Source: Galaxea fascicularis
Taxonomy: Eukaryota > Cnidaria > Anthozoa > Scleractinia > Euphylliidae
DNA: 64,000 nucleotides
Reading direction: 5' to 3'
Assembly: GCA_948470475.1 (NCBI GenBank)
Contig: OX419338.1
Span: forward strand, 5,097,766 to 5,161,765
In this document: positions 11,743 to 22,800 of the stretch, piece by piece
How positions within the stretch are numbered: the first letter of the stretch is position 1
Layout: the number at the start of each line of letters is the position of its first letter
The notes under the pieces: generated by a model
Databases searched by the model: none
What the model was told of the DNA's origin: nothing
What the model saw: only the letters and a program-made list of their open reading frames with translations
Position numbers and translations under genes: made by a program

Positions 11743-13772
11743 TAACACTTCAGTGACATCTGACCAAAAAAAAAATAACGATTATATCTGCGAAGTTAAT
11801 TAAAAATGGAACGGAACGTGCCCTTGCGCGTTACTGCTTTTCATTCAGATCAGTTTGTTTGAGTTCGTTTTGATATCTCCTGCATCGGCTCAGTCCCATC
11901 ACATTCTGACTTCACATGCACGCCTTTCGATTATTTCCTTTTCGAAGTGCGCAAGTCGTCAGCCCTAATGCACGACTTGTCATGTTTATTTACCAGCCTC
12001 TTCGGTAATTGATAGTAAACGAGCAGGCCTTTCGCTTTCAGTGTGGATGTTGGTCAGTTCAGACAAACCTGCAGATTGTAAAAATGAACGTTGCGATAGC
12101 ATGCAAGTCCGGCAAGAGCTTCGAATTCGCATACAGAGACCGAGTTGGAAAACGGCGGCAATACCGGAAAATCTGAAAGCAGGATTGGGCTTCTCTTCAA
12201 ACGAAGGGTGGAGTCGAGAGAAACAATGCGCTTGTGACCAGTCGTGGCTCTGAGCCTTTGATAGTTAGTCACCGCTTCTTTGCTCCCTGGTCCAGAACTG
12301 AGGATTAAATCCTTACCCCTCCCATCAACAGCTGCGCAGCAAAGCGCTCGCGTCTCGGCTACATTTCTACTTAACTCCCTTAAGTTATTCTAAAAGCTAT
12401 GGAAATCAGCTGAAAATCAGAACAGACTCATCTGCCGAAATTTTTAACGATTGTTCAAATGTCTGTTTAACAGTCGACGCCTCATGGGCCAGTTGTTTTA
12501 TCTACAAAAAACTGACTTACACCGTGACGTGGTTGTTTCGACTCACACCGGCGATTCTAATATGGCATGTTGCTCACCGTAGCAGATTTACGAACTGCAA
12601 GACCATAAAGTCTCCAAAATTTATCCCGCGCGATATTCACTCTTTTATAGAAAATACCCTACGATAACTACGATCCACTAATCAAATTTACTTTAGAAGC
12701 CAACCTACAAAGTATATATAGTGAAGGTTGTTTGGCCATTGGGTACGGACGGTTCGTAACCCGTGTATCCGATGCGTCAGCAAAATCAGTTGATCAGTCT
12801 TATTAACTAACACGGAAATGTAGGAATTTTAAGCTACTTTAAAAATTTAACCTGCGCCCCAGCACCAGATCACCAATCCACAAAAATGACAAGGCTTAAT
12901 CATTCCTAATTTGCCAAATATATAACTCTTGAATTGGGGGTAGATGTTTACGGCGGGATTTCGAAGGCACCACATTTGGCATAAGCTGGCAACCTTATTG
13001 ACTGTTTTCATGCTAACACGACAAACATGATGGAAAAATCAGTACTGAGATATTTATAATAGGATGATTCTGAGAAACGACTGAAGCGACCAGGAATTGC
13101 TTTACTGATCGAAACTTCTATTTGATGTTTACTGTGGTTGCGATCAGGATCGGAAGTAATTCTTATGATATCCGATTTTCGATACCGGGAAGAAGAGAAG
13201 CTTAATTTTTGTTCAGTGTGGAAGTAAATTTATTGTAGGAATTTTATGCAGGGTAACTGGTCCGAAAAGAAAACGTTTTTCTCCCTTAGCCTGATGATTA
13301 ACAATCCGGGTAAAGCTCTTTAATGTCATCATGTTATGAAAGCAATGACATCGTTTTGTTTTTCTCATTGACATCGGCCGAACCAGTTCATAGCTAAGTA
13401 AACGAAAGATCCATCTATTTTAGTGTTCCGTCCCAAGCAGGAGCCCATAATGGGCTCCTGGTCCCAAGTACGTATATACAAATTCAATCCCTTGAGACGT
13501 TAATTTCTCTCCAACTAGATTGTTTTAATTTTATGGGCCTATTGTGGCAATAGGCAAAACTGAGAAAATTTACGAAACGAGTGAAAGAACGCGAGAAACG
13601 CTAATTAAAAGTGATTTTCGGGAGCAGGTAACCTGTTACCATCAAAAAGGCCTGACAGCTAACTTTCATATCCAGTGGCGAGTAGGCCTAAATGTATGTA
13701 AACGTAACTGGCCACTCCCTATCGGGGCTTTTCAGGACCAATGTAAACAAATAGTGATAAATAAACATAACT
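11743..13772. other. No gene seen
   Basis: Open frames at 12041-12272 overlap on both strands and show no family motif or consistent splice sites. A 34-base near-palindrome centred on CCCATAATGGG lies at about 13435-13468. Nothing else could be identified. Confidence 0.45.
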
Positions 13773-13939
13773 AGGTTAAGAATCCCAACTGGCGGGAGGC
13801 AGACCAGTTGGCTATTTATATTTATAAACGTAGACGAACTCGGGGCTACCGAGAACAACATCAGCTCGCAGTCAGAACGGGATTTGAACCCGCGACTTAC
13901 GAATTTCAAATCCAGCGCTCTAACCACTCGGCCACGCTG
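13773..13939 (-). mobile_element. tRNA-derived SINE
   Basis: Read on the minus strand, the head carries an A box (TGGCCGAGTGG) and a B box (GGTTCAAATCC) at tRNA spacing, as in Ser/Leu-type tRNAs. The anticodon stem and variable arm do not fold as a functional tRNA. A non-tRNA body follows (ending around GTTGGGATTCTTAAC). The head is flanked by GAATGAATGAATGAA. I judge it a SINE, not a tRNA gene. Confidence 0.8.
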
Positions 13940-14480
13940 AATGAATGAATGAAACCTGTGGGCAATTTACAACACTTTCAAAGGGAAAAATGGAGAAAAA
14001 TGGAGGAAAAATTACAGGGATAAATTGGTAGATGCATGAACCCGGCCACCACTGTCCATTTTTACATTAAAGTTGCATAATTTGCGCCATCAATAAAACT
14101 CATACAACAATATTAACTCAGTGTTCCCAACTTTTAATTCATTGTAACAACATAAAGTATTTTTACCCTCGTTAAATAAACTTATCGTCTTCTTCTTCGT
14201 TTGCTAGCAACTAGAGGTCCTTTCCTGGATGGGAGCGCAAAGCTATCGACTATGACGTGACACGGGAGCAAGTAGAAGAAAAAAACTGGGAAGAACTAAG
14301 AGGAACGCACGAACTGTTTTCCGCCTCTTCTAGTCCCTAGCCTCCCACGGCTCGTGCAGATGACGCTTCGCGTTTTTCGCGCGCTCGATCGACTATTTAC
14401 AAACTTTACAAACGGACTTGTAGAAAGGAAAAACGAAGGTAAGGTTGGGCGCGCGTGAATCGAGTCACTAGAAAGCTTAA

Positions 14481-14654
14481 ATGAATGACTTTTCCCAAAT
14501 ACGATATAATAGCAATCTCGGAACAAATAGTTTAAGATATAAGGGACCCATAGTATGGAACTCAATACCAAAAGCCATGAGAAACGCTACGTCTCAACAC
14601 TGGCTTTTTAAAGGAATACTCAAACCTGCCTCCAGAATATTAAACCAGATGTAA
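14481..14654 (+). mobile_element. 3' end of a non-LTR retrotransposon RT frame (fragment)
   Basis: A 57-codon open frame ends in a stop and reads NSLRYKGPIVWNSIPKAMRN. The R-Y-x-G-P-x-x-W-N-S-(I/L)-P motif is characteristic of the extreme C-terminus of animal LINE reverse transcriptase ORFs. Everything upstream (RT, endonuclease) is missing, so this is a dead-on-arrival 5' truncated copy. The following AT-rich DNA to about 14760 is probably its 3' UTR. Confidence 0.7.
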
Positions 14655-15127
14655 TTCGAGAAAGGGGCTTGCTTAATTAGATAAAAAAGCTGACTATTGA
14701 TACATTTAATGTTTTCCCATAATTTTAGATCGCCACGGATTTTTAGGCCATACAGGTTTATTGTTTTAACCCTTTTAACGTTATAAATTTTAAGTTAATT
14801 TTTAAGTAGCTATATAGGATTTCACGGCAGGTCCACACCAGCCCTCGGATTGCCTCAGACCGACCTACCTCATTAAAAAAATTGAAAAAAAAAAAAAAGT
14901 GACGGACGGCAATCGGAAGTGGACGTGTCACATGGAAAGCCGTTTTGCACAAATGTTCAAGTAAACCGTCCCTATAATAGTAAAGACACTTTGTAATACA
15001 ACTGTGGTAGCGTTAAGGCAAGTTAAAAGAGATAACGCCTCAGTTTCGGTTGCCGTCTGTTGCTCAAAAACTTCCCTACGTCCCCCCTTGGCGCTCCGCG
15101 CTCCTCTTGATTCCCTCTTCCATCCCC

Positions 15128-15185
15128 TGTAGCTTGCGAGCCCTCCCCTCCCCCCACCAAAATAGAGAGCTTGCTCGCAGGCTAC
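15128..15185. repeat. Small TIR element remnant (TGTAGCTTGCGAGC type)
   Basis: The short segment starts TGTAGCTTGCGAGC and ends GCTTGCTCGCAGGCTACA, an imperfect inverted repeat. The same arm motif bounds the larger element at 26596-26885, so they are probably related. It lies just beyond the 3' end of the BLOC1S3-like gene. Confidence 0.5.
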
Positions 15186-15283
15186 ATTCCTTGACACATA
15201 TACATGGGCTGACAGAAATTTTGCCGGACCATTTCTTCTTTGGCCTTCCAACAAAAACGTGAGAAAACTACACCAGCATATTT

Positions 15284-18200
15284 TTAGGCAGTATCTGGTG
15301 GATTGTTAACGTTGATTTTCAGGGGTATCAGTTCTCCGCTCCCAAGAACACTTTCTAATAATGTTGAAAGGTGGGTGAGATCCTCCAACATCATTCCTGT
15401 ATTGTGAGAGACATCCTACAAAAGAGAAATGAAGATAAATATGACCTCCGTTGTGCACCGACTTAATAATAAGGAGGCCTTCCAAAAGGGTAGACGCGAC
15501 AAGCCACATGTCTCTAAAAACGGGCGACAATCTTCTCCTAAAACACCGAAAACCTACAGGAATTGGCAGAAAAAGCGCGATAATTTGCGACAGGGATAAG
15601 TCGATTTCAATTCCTCTTGTTTTCCTGCGACAGTGCCGTTTGCTCCCAACCAAACAGGCAATAGACAGAGTCGTAAACGAGTGACACTAGACTACCCCTT
15701 GGAAGGCCTCAATAAGAGGAAGTCGTTACAGTGATGTAAAGAGGTTGGTATAAGGACGGGGCGAAGCAAGGTTCTTGAGCTAGTATTTGTATACCTGCCA
15801 AGTCACACGCTTTAGACGCGAGTCTCATGCCTTCTGGTTGGAAAGTTCGATCTCACGCCAACTCACGCCTGAGGACAAAATTTCTCACAACTGGTTTGAA
15901 ATGTGAGCTATTACAGCCTTATCTGACACAGTTTCCAAAAATATGTAAACTCAAACCAATGCGAGAAACGAAAAGTCCATGTAAAATGGGTAAATGCCGA
16001 TACTTTCCCCGAAATATCTTATTTTTGAAGGAAAGATACTGAGAACGTATGGAGCGTAATCATTTTCTAGGGAATGTCGGTATTACAGCTAATTATTCGG
16101 AACGCCTTCCAAACTCTTCGGGTGTCTTCGTAAGTCTTTGGACGTCTTCGGAAATCTTCGGATATGGTCGTGTCGTCGTCGAAAATCCTGGAACTCCGAG
16201 AAAAAAATCACACGCCTTTGAGTCAGAAAAAATTTGCAGGTGTTCATTTGCAGTTCATTACCTGTGCTACTGTCTGTGTTCTGCTTAGGTGAAATGTGGA
16301 ACTTTCCAGTTTGGAACCAGCTGACATATAAAATTGTGTCAAACCTTCCACAAGGTGACTTCGCAGCTCCAAATTCCTTTCCCCTATGAAAAATAAAATT
16401 ATGAGGGTGAATGCAGGTGAATTAGGGGAGCAGGGTTGGCTCAGTGGTGAGAGCACTCGCCTTCCACCAATGTGTCCTGGGTTTGATTCCCAGACTCGGT
16501 GTCATAAGTGGGCTGAGTTTGTTGGTTCTCTGCTCTGCTCCGAGAGGTTGTTCTCTGGGTACTCCGGTTTCCCCCTGTCTCCAAAACCAACATTTGATTT
16601 GATTTGGTCTGATTTGAAAATTGTAAAGATTTCGAATTCTAATGATCATTATTGTAAGGCGCATTTGATCATATTCACATGCTAATTTACACCTAATAAG
16701 TAATAAATCATTACTATTATATTATTATTATCATTATGCAATTAACTGTGTCTTTGGAACTGTTAATTAACTGTTCTAGGTATGTTAGCTACCAGTAAGT
16801 GAAAAGTGTGGTTCTCTTTCTTGTGGGATGAAGAAATTAGAGACTAACCACCATTGCAGTTCAAAGGCTAAATAAAGTCAAGTAGGGAAAGATTAGCCTC
16901 TGAAAGTATTGTTGTATCAGTACTTACTAAGTTTTCGATGGAAAGGCCTTTGTATTTGCATCACAGTTCCATCACATGTAAAAAGAAAAAATGTGAGTAG
17001 AGCTTTTAGAATAATAAAAGCAAAAGGTACTAGTAAATGCATCAGGGGCACCCAACATCAATTTTCGGAAAATATCTGTTTGGAGGACGATTTGAGATCT
17101 TGACTAGAATTTTCGGAACATTTGTTGTAAAATTTCTTGCTTGCCTGCCTCTCCTAGGATTTTCGAACATCTAAAAAACTACTATAATTGCCCATTTTTA
17201 ACGGATTTTTACCCTAAAAAGGTCACTTAGAATTTTCGGGAGCCTTATTTCTGGCTGAAATTTTCGAAAAGGTAAGTTTTGATCCCTATAATTTTCGGAT
17301 CACTAAACTTTCAGCTAGGAAATCCGAACAGATGAAAAATTCTTAGGAGATAAAAATATGCCTATATCTACCGTTTAAATACTAAAATATGTTCAACAAT
17401 GCTATGTTTAGTGGTTTTGAACTATATTCTTGTTGGGTGCCCCTGAAAGCATCAATATTACATCAAACAAGAACAGTCCAGCTCTGTAACAGTAACAGCA
17501 AACTGGATTGCCTCCTACCAGTTGGGTTTCTCAACCATGTTCATTTGAATTATTAGCTTTGTGTTTTCCCTCCACAGGCCACAATGTAAACTACTGGGTT
17601 GCCAGTTCTTGTGTTACCCGATACAGTTATTTAATTTGATTTAATGTAACTTAATTTATTTTAATTCATCTTCATAATTATGTAATCTTAAAGAGAAATG
17701 TACAGCAAAGAGCCAAATGCTGCATTTTGAATTTTTCAATATGATTCTCAATCAAACTATGTAGGTCTAGAGTATTAACTAAAGTTTCCACAGCAATGAC
17801 ACATCAGTACAGGTAGCCAAGTGCCAAAACTGGCTGAAATCAGTCTATGAGGCACACAAACTGAGTTTCCCATTCAATGGAATTTTATTGAATATATCAT
17901 TAATTAAAATCACATAGCCTCATATAGGTAATTTGAATAAAAGAAAGTTACTGGTACATAAACCACTCATACAATTTATGTTTAACAAGATCTTGCAATT
18001 TTGAAAGTTTTCAAATTACACTTTTTTCAACATTTGCACAATTTTGTGATCTTTCAAAATTACTCAAACAGTAGGGGTTTCTAAGCAGAAAGGCAATAAC
18101 TTTTCACAGGCAGGTAAACAGTTTTGGATATATCTTATGACATTGATGTACTAATGGTGTACCTTTTGATCATGAATTGTAACCAATGTATGACTTCCTA

Positions 18201-19424
18201 TGCTGACACATTGTTTTTCTGAATTGATCTTGCTAATTCCCTGACTCTAGTGTCCAGTCCCATGTCCAGACAATGTTGACACCAATTGCATTGATTCAGA
18301 ATGTGTAAGAAGCTTTACCTTGCAGGCGGTAGTTTGTATACAAACTACAGCCTGCAAGGAGGCTATAGTTAACATTGCCTGGAGTAATGCTTGTATTGTG
18401 TATTTAGAAAATTTATAAGGTATTCACTTACGAATCAAACTTGTAGACAATCTTTTGTCTTTTTCCCTTCACTTCTGCACCTGTTTCCAACTCAAATTCA
18501 TGTATTTCAGTGTTAAGATCTTGTTCCTCTTTTAAATGTTTACTATCTTCCTCCAACTCTTCATCCTCTTTCTCATTCCTTTGCTTATCATCAACTTCAT
18601 CGTCCTCTTCATCATCAGTTTCTGATGCTTCGCCACTGACCATTGTGCTACTAACCATTGTGTTACTAACCATTGTGTTACGCATGAATGAGGTTGTACT
18701 TTGGTCAGTTTCACCATCACCTTCCGTTTCCTTTACTGTTGTTTCAGACCTTTCGAAAGCAACAAAGTATTGGAGTCATAAAATACAGAATCAAAAGATA
18801 ATATATCTTCTCTGAGGGTGCACAGATTCAAGACAGTTTTTCATCAGCGGACAAACTTCATAAGAAAACTATTGGGTGTAAAGTCTCAATAGCATTCAAT
18901 CTCTACTTTTGTGACAGCATCCTCAAATCCATACAAATCTCTCTAACTTTGTGACAGCATCCTCAAATCCATACAAATCTCTCTAACTTTGTGACAGCAT
19001 CCTCAAATCCATACAAATGTCTCTAATTTTGTGACAGCATCCTCAAAATTAGAGACATTTGTATGGATTTTGAGCTATGTTTCAAGGTCCATAACTTGGT
19101 CTCTGTTCAACCTAAAAGAATCAAACTTGGTCAAACGACTAATCTCAATGTTATCTTTTATGTGATGGTGTCAATTTATCGATTACTTCAAAATTTGAAA
19201 CTCGCCCCAGTTCCCTTTTGAATTTCGGAACGGCCAATAGAATAGACTGGCTCTTTCACACTTCTCCAGCCATACATGTACAAATTGCCATTCATTAATC
19301 CACTTTTCACACCCCTTTAGAACTAAAATGGATTTTTAATCTTGTTATCCATAAAATGAGAAACTTTTCTGTTAGTTTCGAGTACGAAGTCTTACTCGCT
19401 CACGCTTTCACTGGCTTTCAGCAT
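15284..19424 (-). CDS. BLOC1S3: BLOC-1 subunit 3-like protein (4 exons, 197 aa)
   Basis: BLOC1S3 is a subunit of BLOC-1, the cytosolic complex for biogenesis of lysosome-related organelles and endosomal sorting. Minus-strand exons: 19424-19396, 18749-18432, 16376-16262, 15415-15284. Phases agree at each junction (GCGA|GTAAG to GAAAG|GTCT; GATTC|GTAAGT to GAAAG|GAAT; CACAG|GTAATG to TTGTAG|GATG). The N-terminal half is acidic and includes GEASETDDEE, resembling the GEATETDSE segment I recall in vertebrate BLOC1S3. The C-terminal half (ELRSHLVEGLTQFYMSAGS... to ...SHNTGMMLEDLTHLSTLL) is helical with the spacing of that family. The human protein is about 202 aa. The 9-codon first exon is the weakest part; translation might instead begin at an internal Met (18685). 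Three TMVS-type motifs occur at 18685-18640. The start faces the 98-aa gene across 415 bp. Confidence 0.62.
16430..16690 (+). mobile_element. tRNA-derived SINE in BLOC1S3-like intron 2
   Basis: The head has an A box (TGGCTCAGTGG) and B box (GGTTTGATTCC). It is followed by the body TTGGTTCTCTGCTCTGCTCC and by CAACATTTGATTTGATTTG, a SINE body I recognise as common in corals. The right end is blurred in AT-rich sequence. Orientation is opposite to the host gene. Confidence 0.8.
17043..17445. mobile_element. Solo CAGGGGCACCC-TIR element, 403 bp
   Basis: Ends CAGGGGCACCCAAC and its exact reverse complement. The interior repeats AATTTTCGG many times and shares CCGAACAGAT and the right-end block with the interrupted copy at 7711-11736. 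Flanks AATGCAT and AAAGCAT agree at 6 of 7 bases, a possible worn target duplication. It lies in BLOC1S3-like intron 2. Confidence 0.7.
18318..18359. repeat. 42-bp near-perfect palindrome
   Basis: CCTTGCAGGCGGTAGTTTG is followed directly by its reverse complement with one mismatch. It lies about 70 bp downstream of the exon 2 donor of the BLOC1S3-like gene, inside the intron, and could extrude as a hairpin. Confidence 0.8.
18905..19075. repeat. 40-bp tandem repeat ending in an inverted copy
   Basis: The unit GTGACAGCATCCTCAAATCC... repeats with period 40 from 18911 for about 3.4 copies. The last unit switches to an inverted copy: about 19002-19030 and 19046-19075 are reverse complements, giving a roughly 29-bp stem with a short loop. 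It is in intron 1 of the BLOC1S3-like gene. Confidence 0.8.
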
Positions 19425-19839
19425 CAATGAATGCAGACGCAGATGAGATCATTGGGATGGGGGCGATCTGTAAAATATTCAGATATCCTTAAAATAAGCA
19501 AGAGATCACGCCTCTAATTTCCCTTCTGAGATCGTGTTCTTCTAAGTCAATACTCACATTTTTGCTGGTAAAATTAACTTTCTTTCATCTTGTGTTTCAT
19601 TAATTCGCTTTGACTCATACATATATTTGTGATGGGGCTACCGCTAACTTTATGATAGAGGGCTCGATACAAAAGGATACATAACCCTAACATACATAGA
19701 CCTTGACTTCTTGTCCTTGAAACACTGCTAACTTTGAGAATCGAGGGCTCTGTAGGAGGATGAAAATAGCTTGAGCCCACGTTCTTTATACCCATTCTTA
19801 TATGACGTACCATTTGTTCCCAGCCCACATTCTGGTCAC
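19425..19839. promoter_or_regulatory. Putative bidirectional promoter
   Basis: About 415 bp separate the minus-strand BLOC1S3-like start and the plus-strand 98-aa gene start. The interval has no recognisable exon or transposon. It contains TATGACGTAC about 40 bp before the plus-strand ATG, a CRE-like core. No TATA box is evident for either gene. Promoter function is inferred from gene geometry. Confidence 0.45.
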
Positions 19840-22800
19840 ATGGAGGGAATTTCAAGCTACGATCCCGCGTTCGTTGGTGATGATTACAAAAGGCAGACTT
19901 CGAAACTTCGACGACAACGAAGTTTTCCTATTTCAAAGCCAACAAAGGTTACGGTAACACCGGTAAGTTCCGAAAAGAAATTACAGTGATAATGACTACA
20001 ATTTGTAGTTAAACTAAATTCAATGCTACTGTGTCGAGCTTTAGCTTTGATGATGGACTTCTTGTTGTGCTGTGACGTGCTTATGTGTTCTCAGTGTGTT
20101 TTCTCTGTGTATTTGGCAACAAAGTCATTGCATACTTTCGGATGACCGATGTGCTAAACTTAGTTTTACCGGCTTGCCTTTTGTCATTGGGAAGAAAGAT
20201 TAAGTCTTACATGTTTATATCACATATTTGTGAAAAGGTAAATACAGTACTCAGATTAGGGTTATTAGACGCTTTAAAATCTCCTATCTGGATCTATAAA
20301 CTGGTACGTCTACACAAAGCGTTTGAACAACCTATTTTTCATTCTTGTAGTACTGTTTGGCACTTCTGTGGAGCATGGAATTCTGACAAGCTAGAGTAAG
20401 TTAATAAGCAGATGCTTTGCTTAGTCCTGGGGGACATATCGAGTTTTTATTCAGTTTTACTCAGTAAGCTCAATATGGTATCACTAAAGGATAAGAAAGT
20501 CCAGGACATGTTAACTATGGTTCACAGAGGCCAATCCAATATGGATCCTGGGTATAATAATAATATATATGTATGTATAGATCGTTTTCACGTGACGTCA
20601 TCACTTTCTAAAATCCAAAAGTAAAGAACCACGAAAGTTTTTATCACCATCAGGCATAAGAGGCAATGAATTTATATCTGTTAACAATTTTACAGCTCAA
20701 TGGTGTGCTTCGTTTGGAAACTAGAGCATTTTGAATTTCGGGGTTATGGTGGTGCGTGACACAAGGCTACGATTGAGTTTTTTGAAAAATGTATTCTTAT
20801 CTCATGATTTTGAGCTTCCCATCCCCCCTCCCCCCCCACGCGCCAGATGCGCATGGAAGGCACTTGTGTGCCTTAATAAATTCCTCTGCCAGCTACTCCA
20901 TTTTATTCTCCTTCTACTCCATTTCGATGAATATCTGACGTTTGTTGAAGGGCAAAGGCCTAAAACTTGGAGAAGTGTCTTCTTTATTTATCGTCTATAA
21001 CATCACAAATTCTTGACTTTATCCACTGGCTGGTTTGCGATTTATTTATTTATTGTGTGACAGTGAAAACGATCTATATGTATATGTACATGTAATAATT
21101 ATTATTACATGTACATCACTCTTCGATGAACACACTCCTGGTCAATATAACTTACATGTTAAAGGGGAAAAAGGAAACTACGGTACCAGTGGTTAGGACC
21201 ACAACTTTTTTGGCCTGCACTCTTTCAAGTATCTTGCCATCTTGACCTGGAATTCTTTATTGGACAATGTAAGAATGTCAGACACCCTGGCTATGTTTGA
21301 GCATGGTATTAGGAGTAATGTTCTTGTGTGAGTCTCTAGTTTTCCTTTTCTTTTCTTTCACACTACTATAGGTGTTGTGTCCAAGTACAGATGAAGTGTC
21401 TGTTACATGAAATACATAAATTTTTATTTTTATTTGTAAAGTTTCACTTTGTATACCGGTATATGTAATAGTCTTAGTTTTTCTCATTTTAGCTTTGCAT
21501 TTTGAAAAGAAAGAATTTTGTATTTTACAAATAAATTATTCTGGTAGGTACATAACGTTTGGGTGAAGAAAGTTACCTTACAAACTAGCCACTGAAATGG
21601 GATAACTAGGAAAGCACACTAAAGAGGCAGCTTTATCATAATAGACGATCAATTACATTTTTTAGATGGATATTGTATTTTGATACTACCTCTGAATGTG
21701 AGTGTAATTTCATCTTGCTAGTTACACACGTTGGAAATTTGGCGTAGTGTAGGTTTCTCCTGAAGTGCTGGTAATCCTGGCAAAAGACTGGCTACATTAA
21801 ATTTTCAGCCCCTTGATTTTCAGTGAAAATGCTTCCTTGTTTCCAAATTCACATAGACACCTACTGCTTCTTCTTTTCTTAGTCTTTAATACCAATTATA
21901 TAATGTGCATATATCTCTTTACTTATATAAAGAGTCCCTTGATTTTCAGTGAAAATGCTTCATGTTTCCAAATTCTCATAGACACCTACTGCTACTTCTT
22001 TTTTTTAGTCTTTAATACCAATTATATGATGTGCATATATCTCTTTAATACTCACAACTAGATCTACTCTCTAAGCTATCCTATACGCTACCCGCCTAGA
22101 TTAGCCTTAGCTATTTGTGGGTTAGCGTTGTTTTTGTATTTATTTATTTCCTAATAAACTTGAACTTGAACTACATTTTAAGTTGGTACTCTAAAACTTA
22201 AAGAACCCTGAAGCTGCAAGACTTACGATAATCACCACAATACCCAAAGATGTTATGCCTCGACCACTATCAAGAACTTGATTCTAAGCAAACAAAATAA
22301 ATACTAGTTATGCAACGCTTTCGAGTGGTGTACTGTGGAATATCCCACGAGCCACTTGTATTTTCTGGTATACACATGAGGCTTTAGGTGAGTGTGTATG
22401 CAAAGAAAATACAAGTGACAAGTGGGGTATTTAACAACTATTCACCGAAGTGGAGGTGGCTAGTGGTGGATACCGGTATTTACCAAGCTGTGAAGCGGTG
22501 AGGTAAATATCCACCACTAGCCACCAACACTGAGGTGAAAAGTTGTTTTAGTATAACTATTTTATACCATGCCATAGAAAATACATGGCCTCACATAATC
22601 GATGTGGTGCACAATGGAAAGGCTGGGTGTGATGCTGTTGAATTGCACTGGTCGGTGGGAAGGTTCAGTGGAATACTGATGGATATACAACGGCTTTCCT
22701 GCATTCTGATTGGCTGTATTTTCTATAGCAACATCCTAAGGGAAGCTTCTATGGCTCTCCATGGTCTTTCACTTTATAAAACACACTTCAAATATTCTAG

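Noticed and set aside
12041..12272. Overlapping 70-72 codon frames on both strands
   Set aside because: No motif, no splice partner and no codon bias that would prefer one strand.
13871..13939. Possible tRNA-Leu/Ser gene
   Set aside because: A and B boxes are present, but the anticodon stem and long arm do not fit, and a SINE body follows. The same reasoning applies to the tRNA-like heads at 16430, 30195, 41845, 56296 and 60310.
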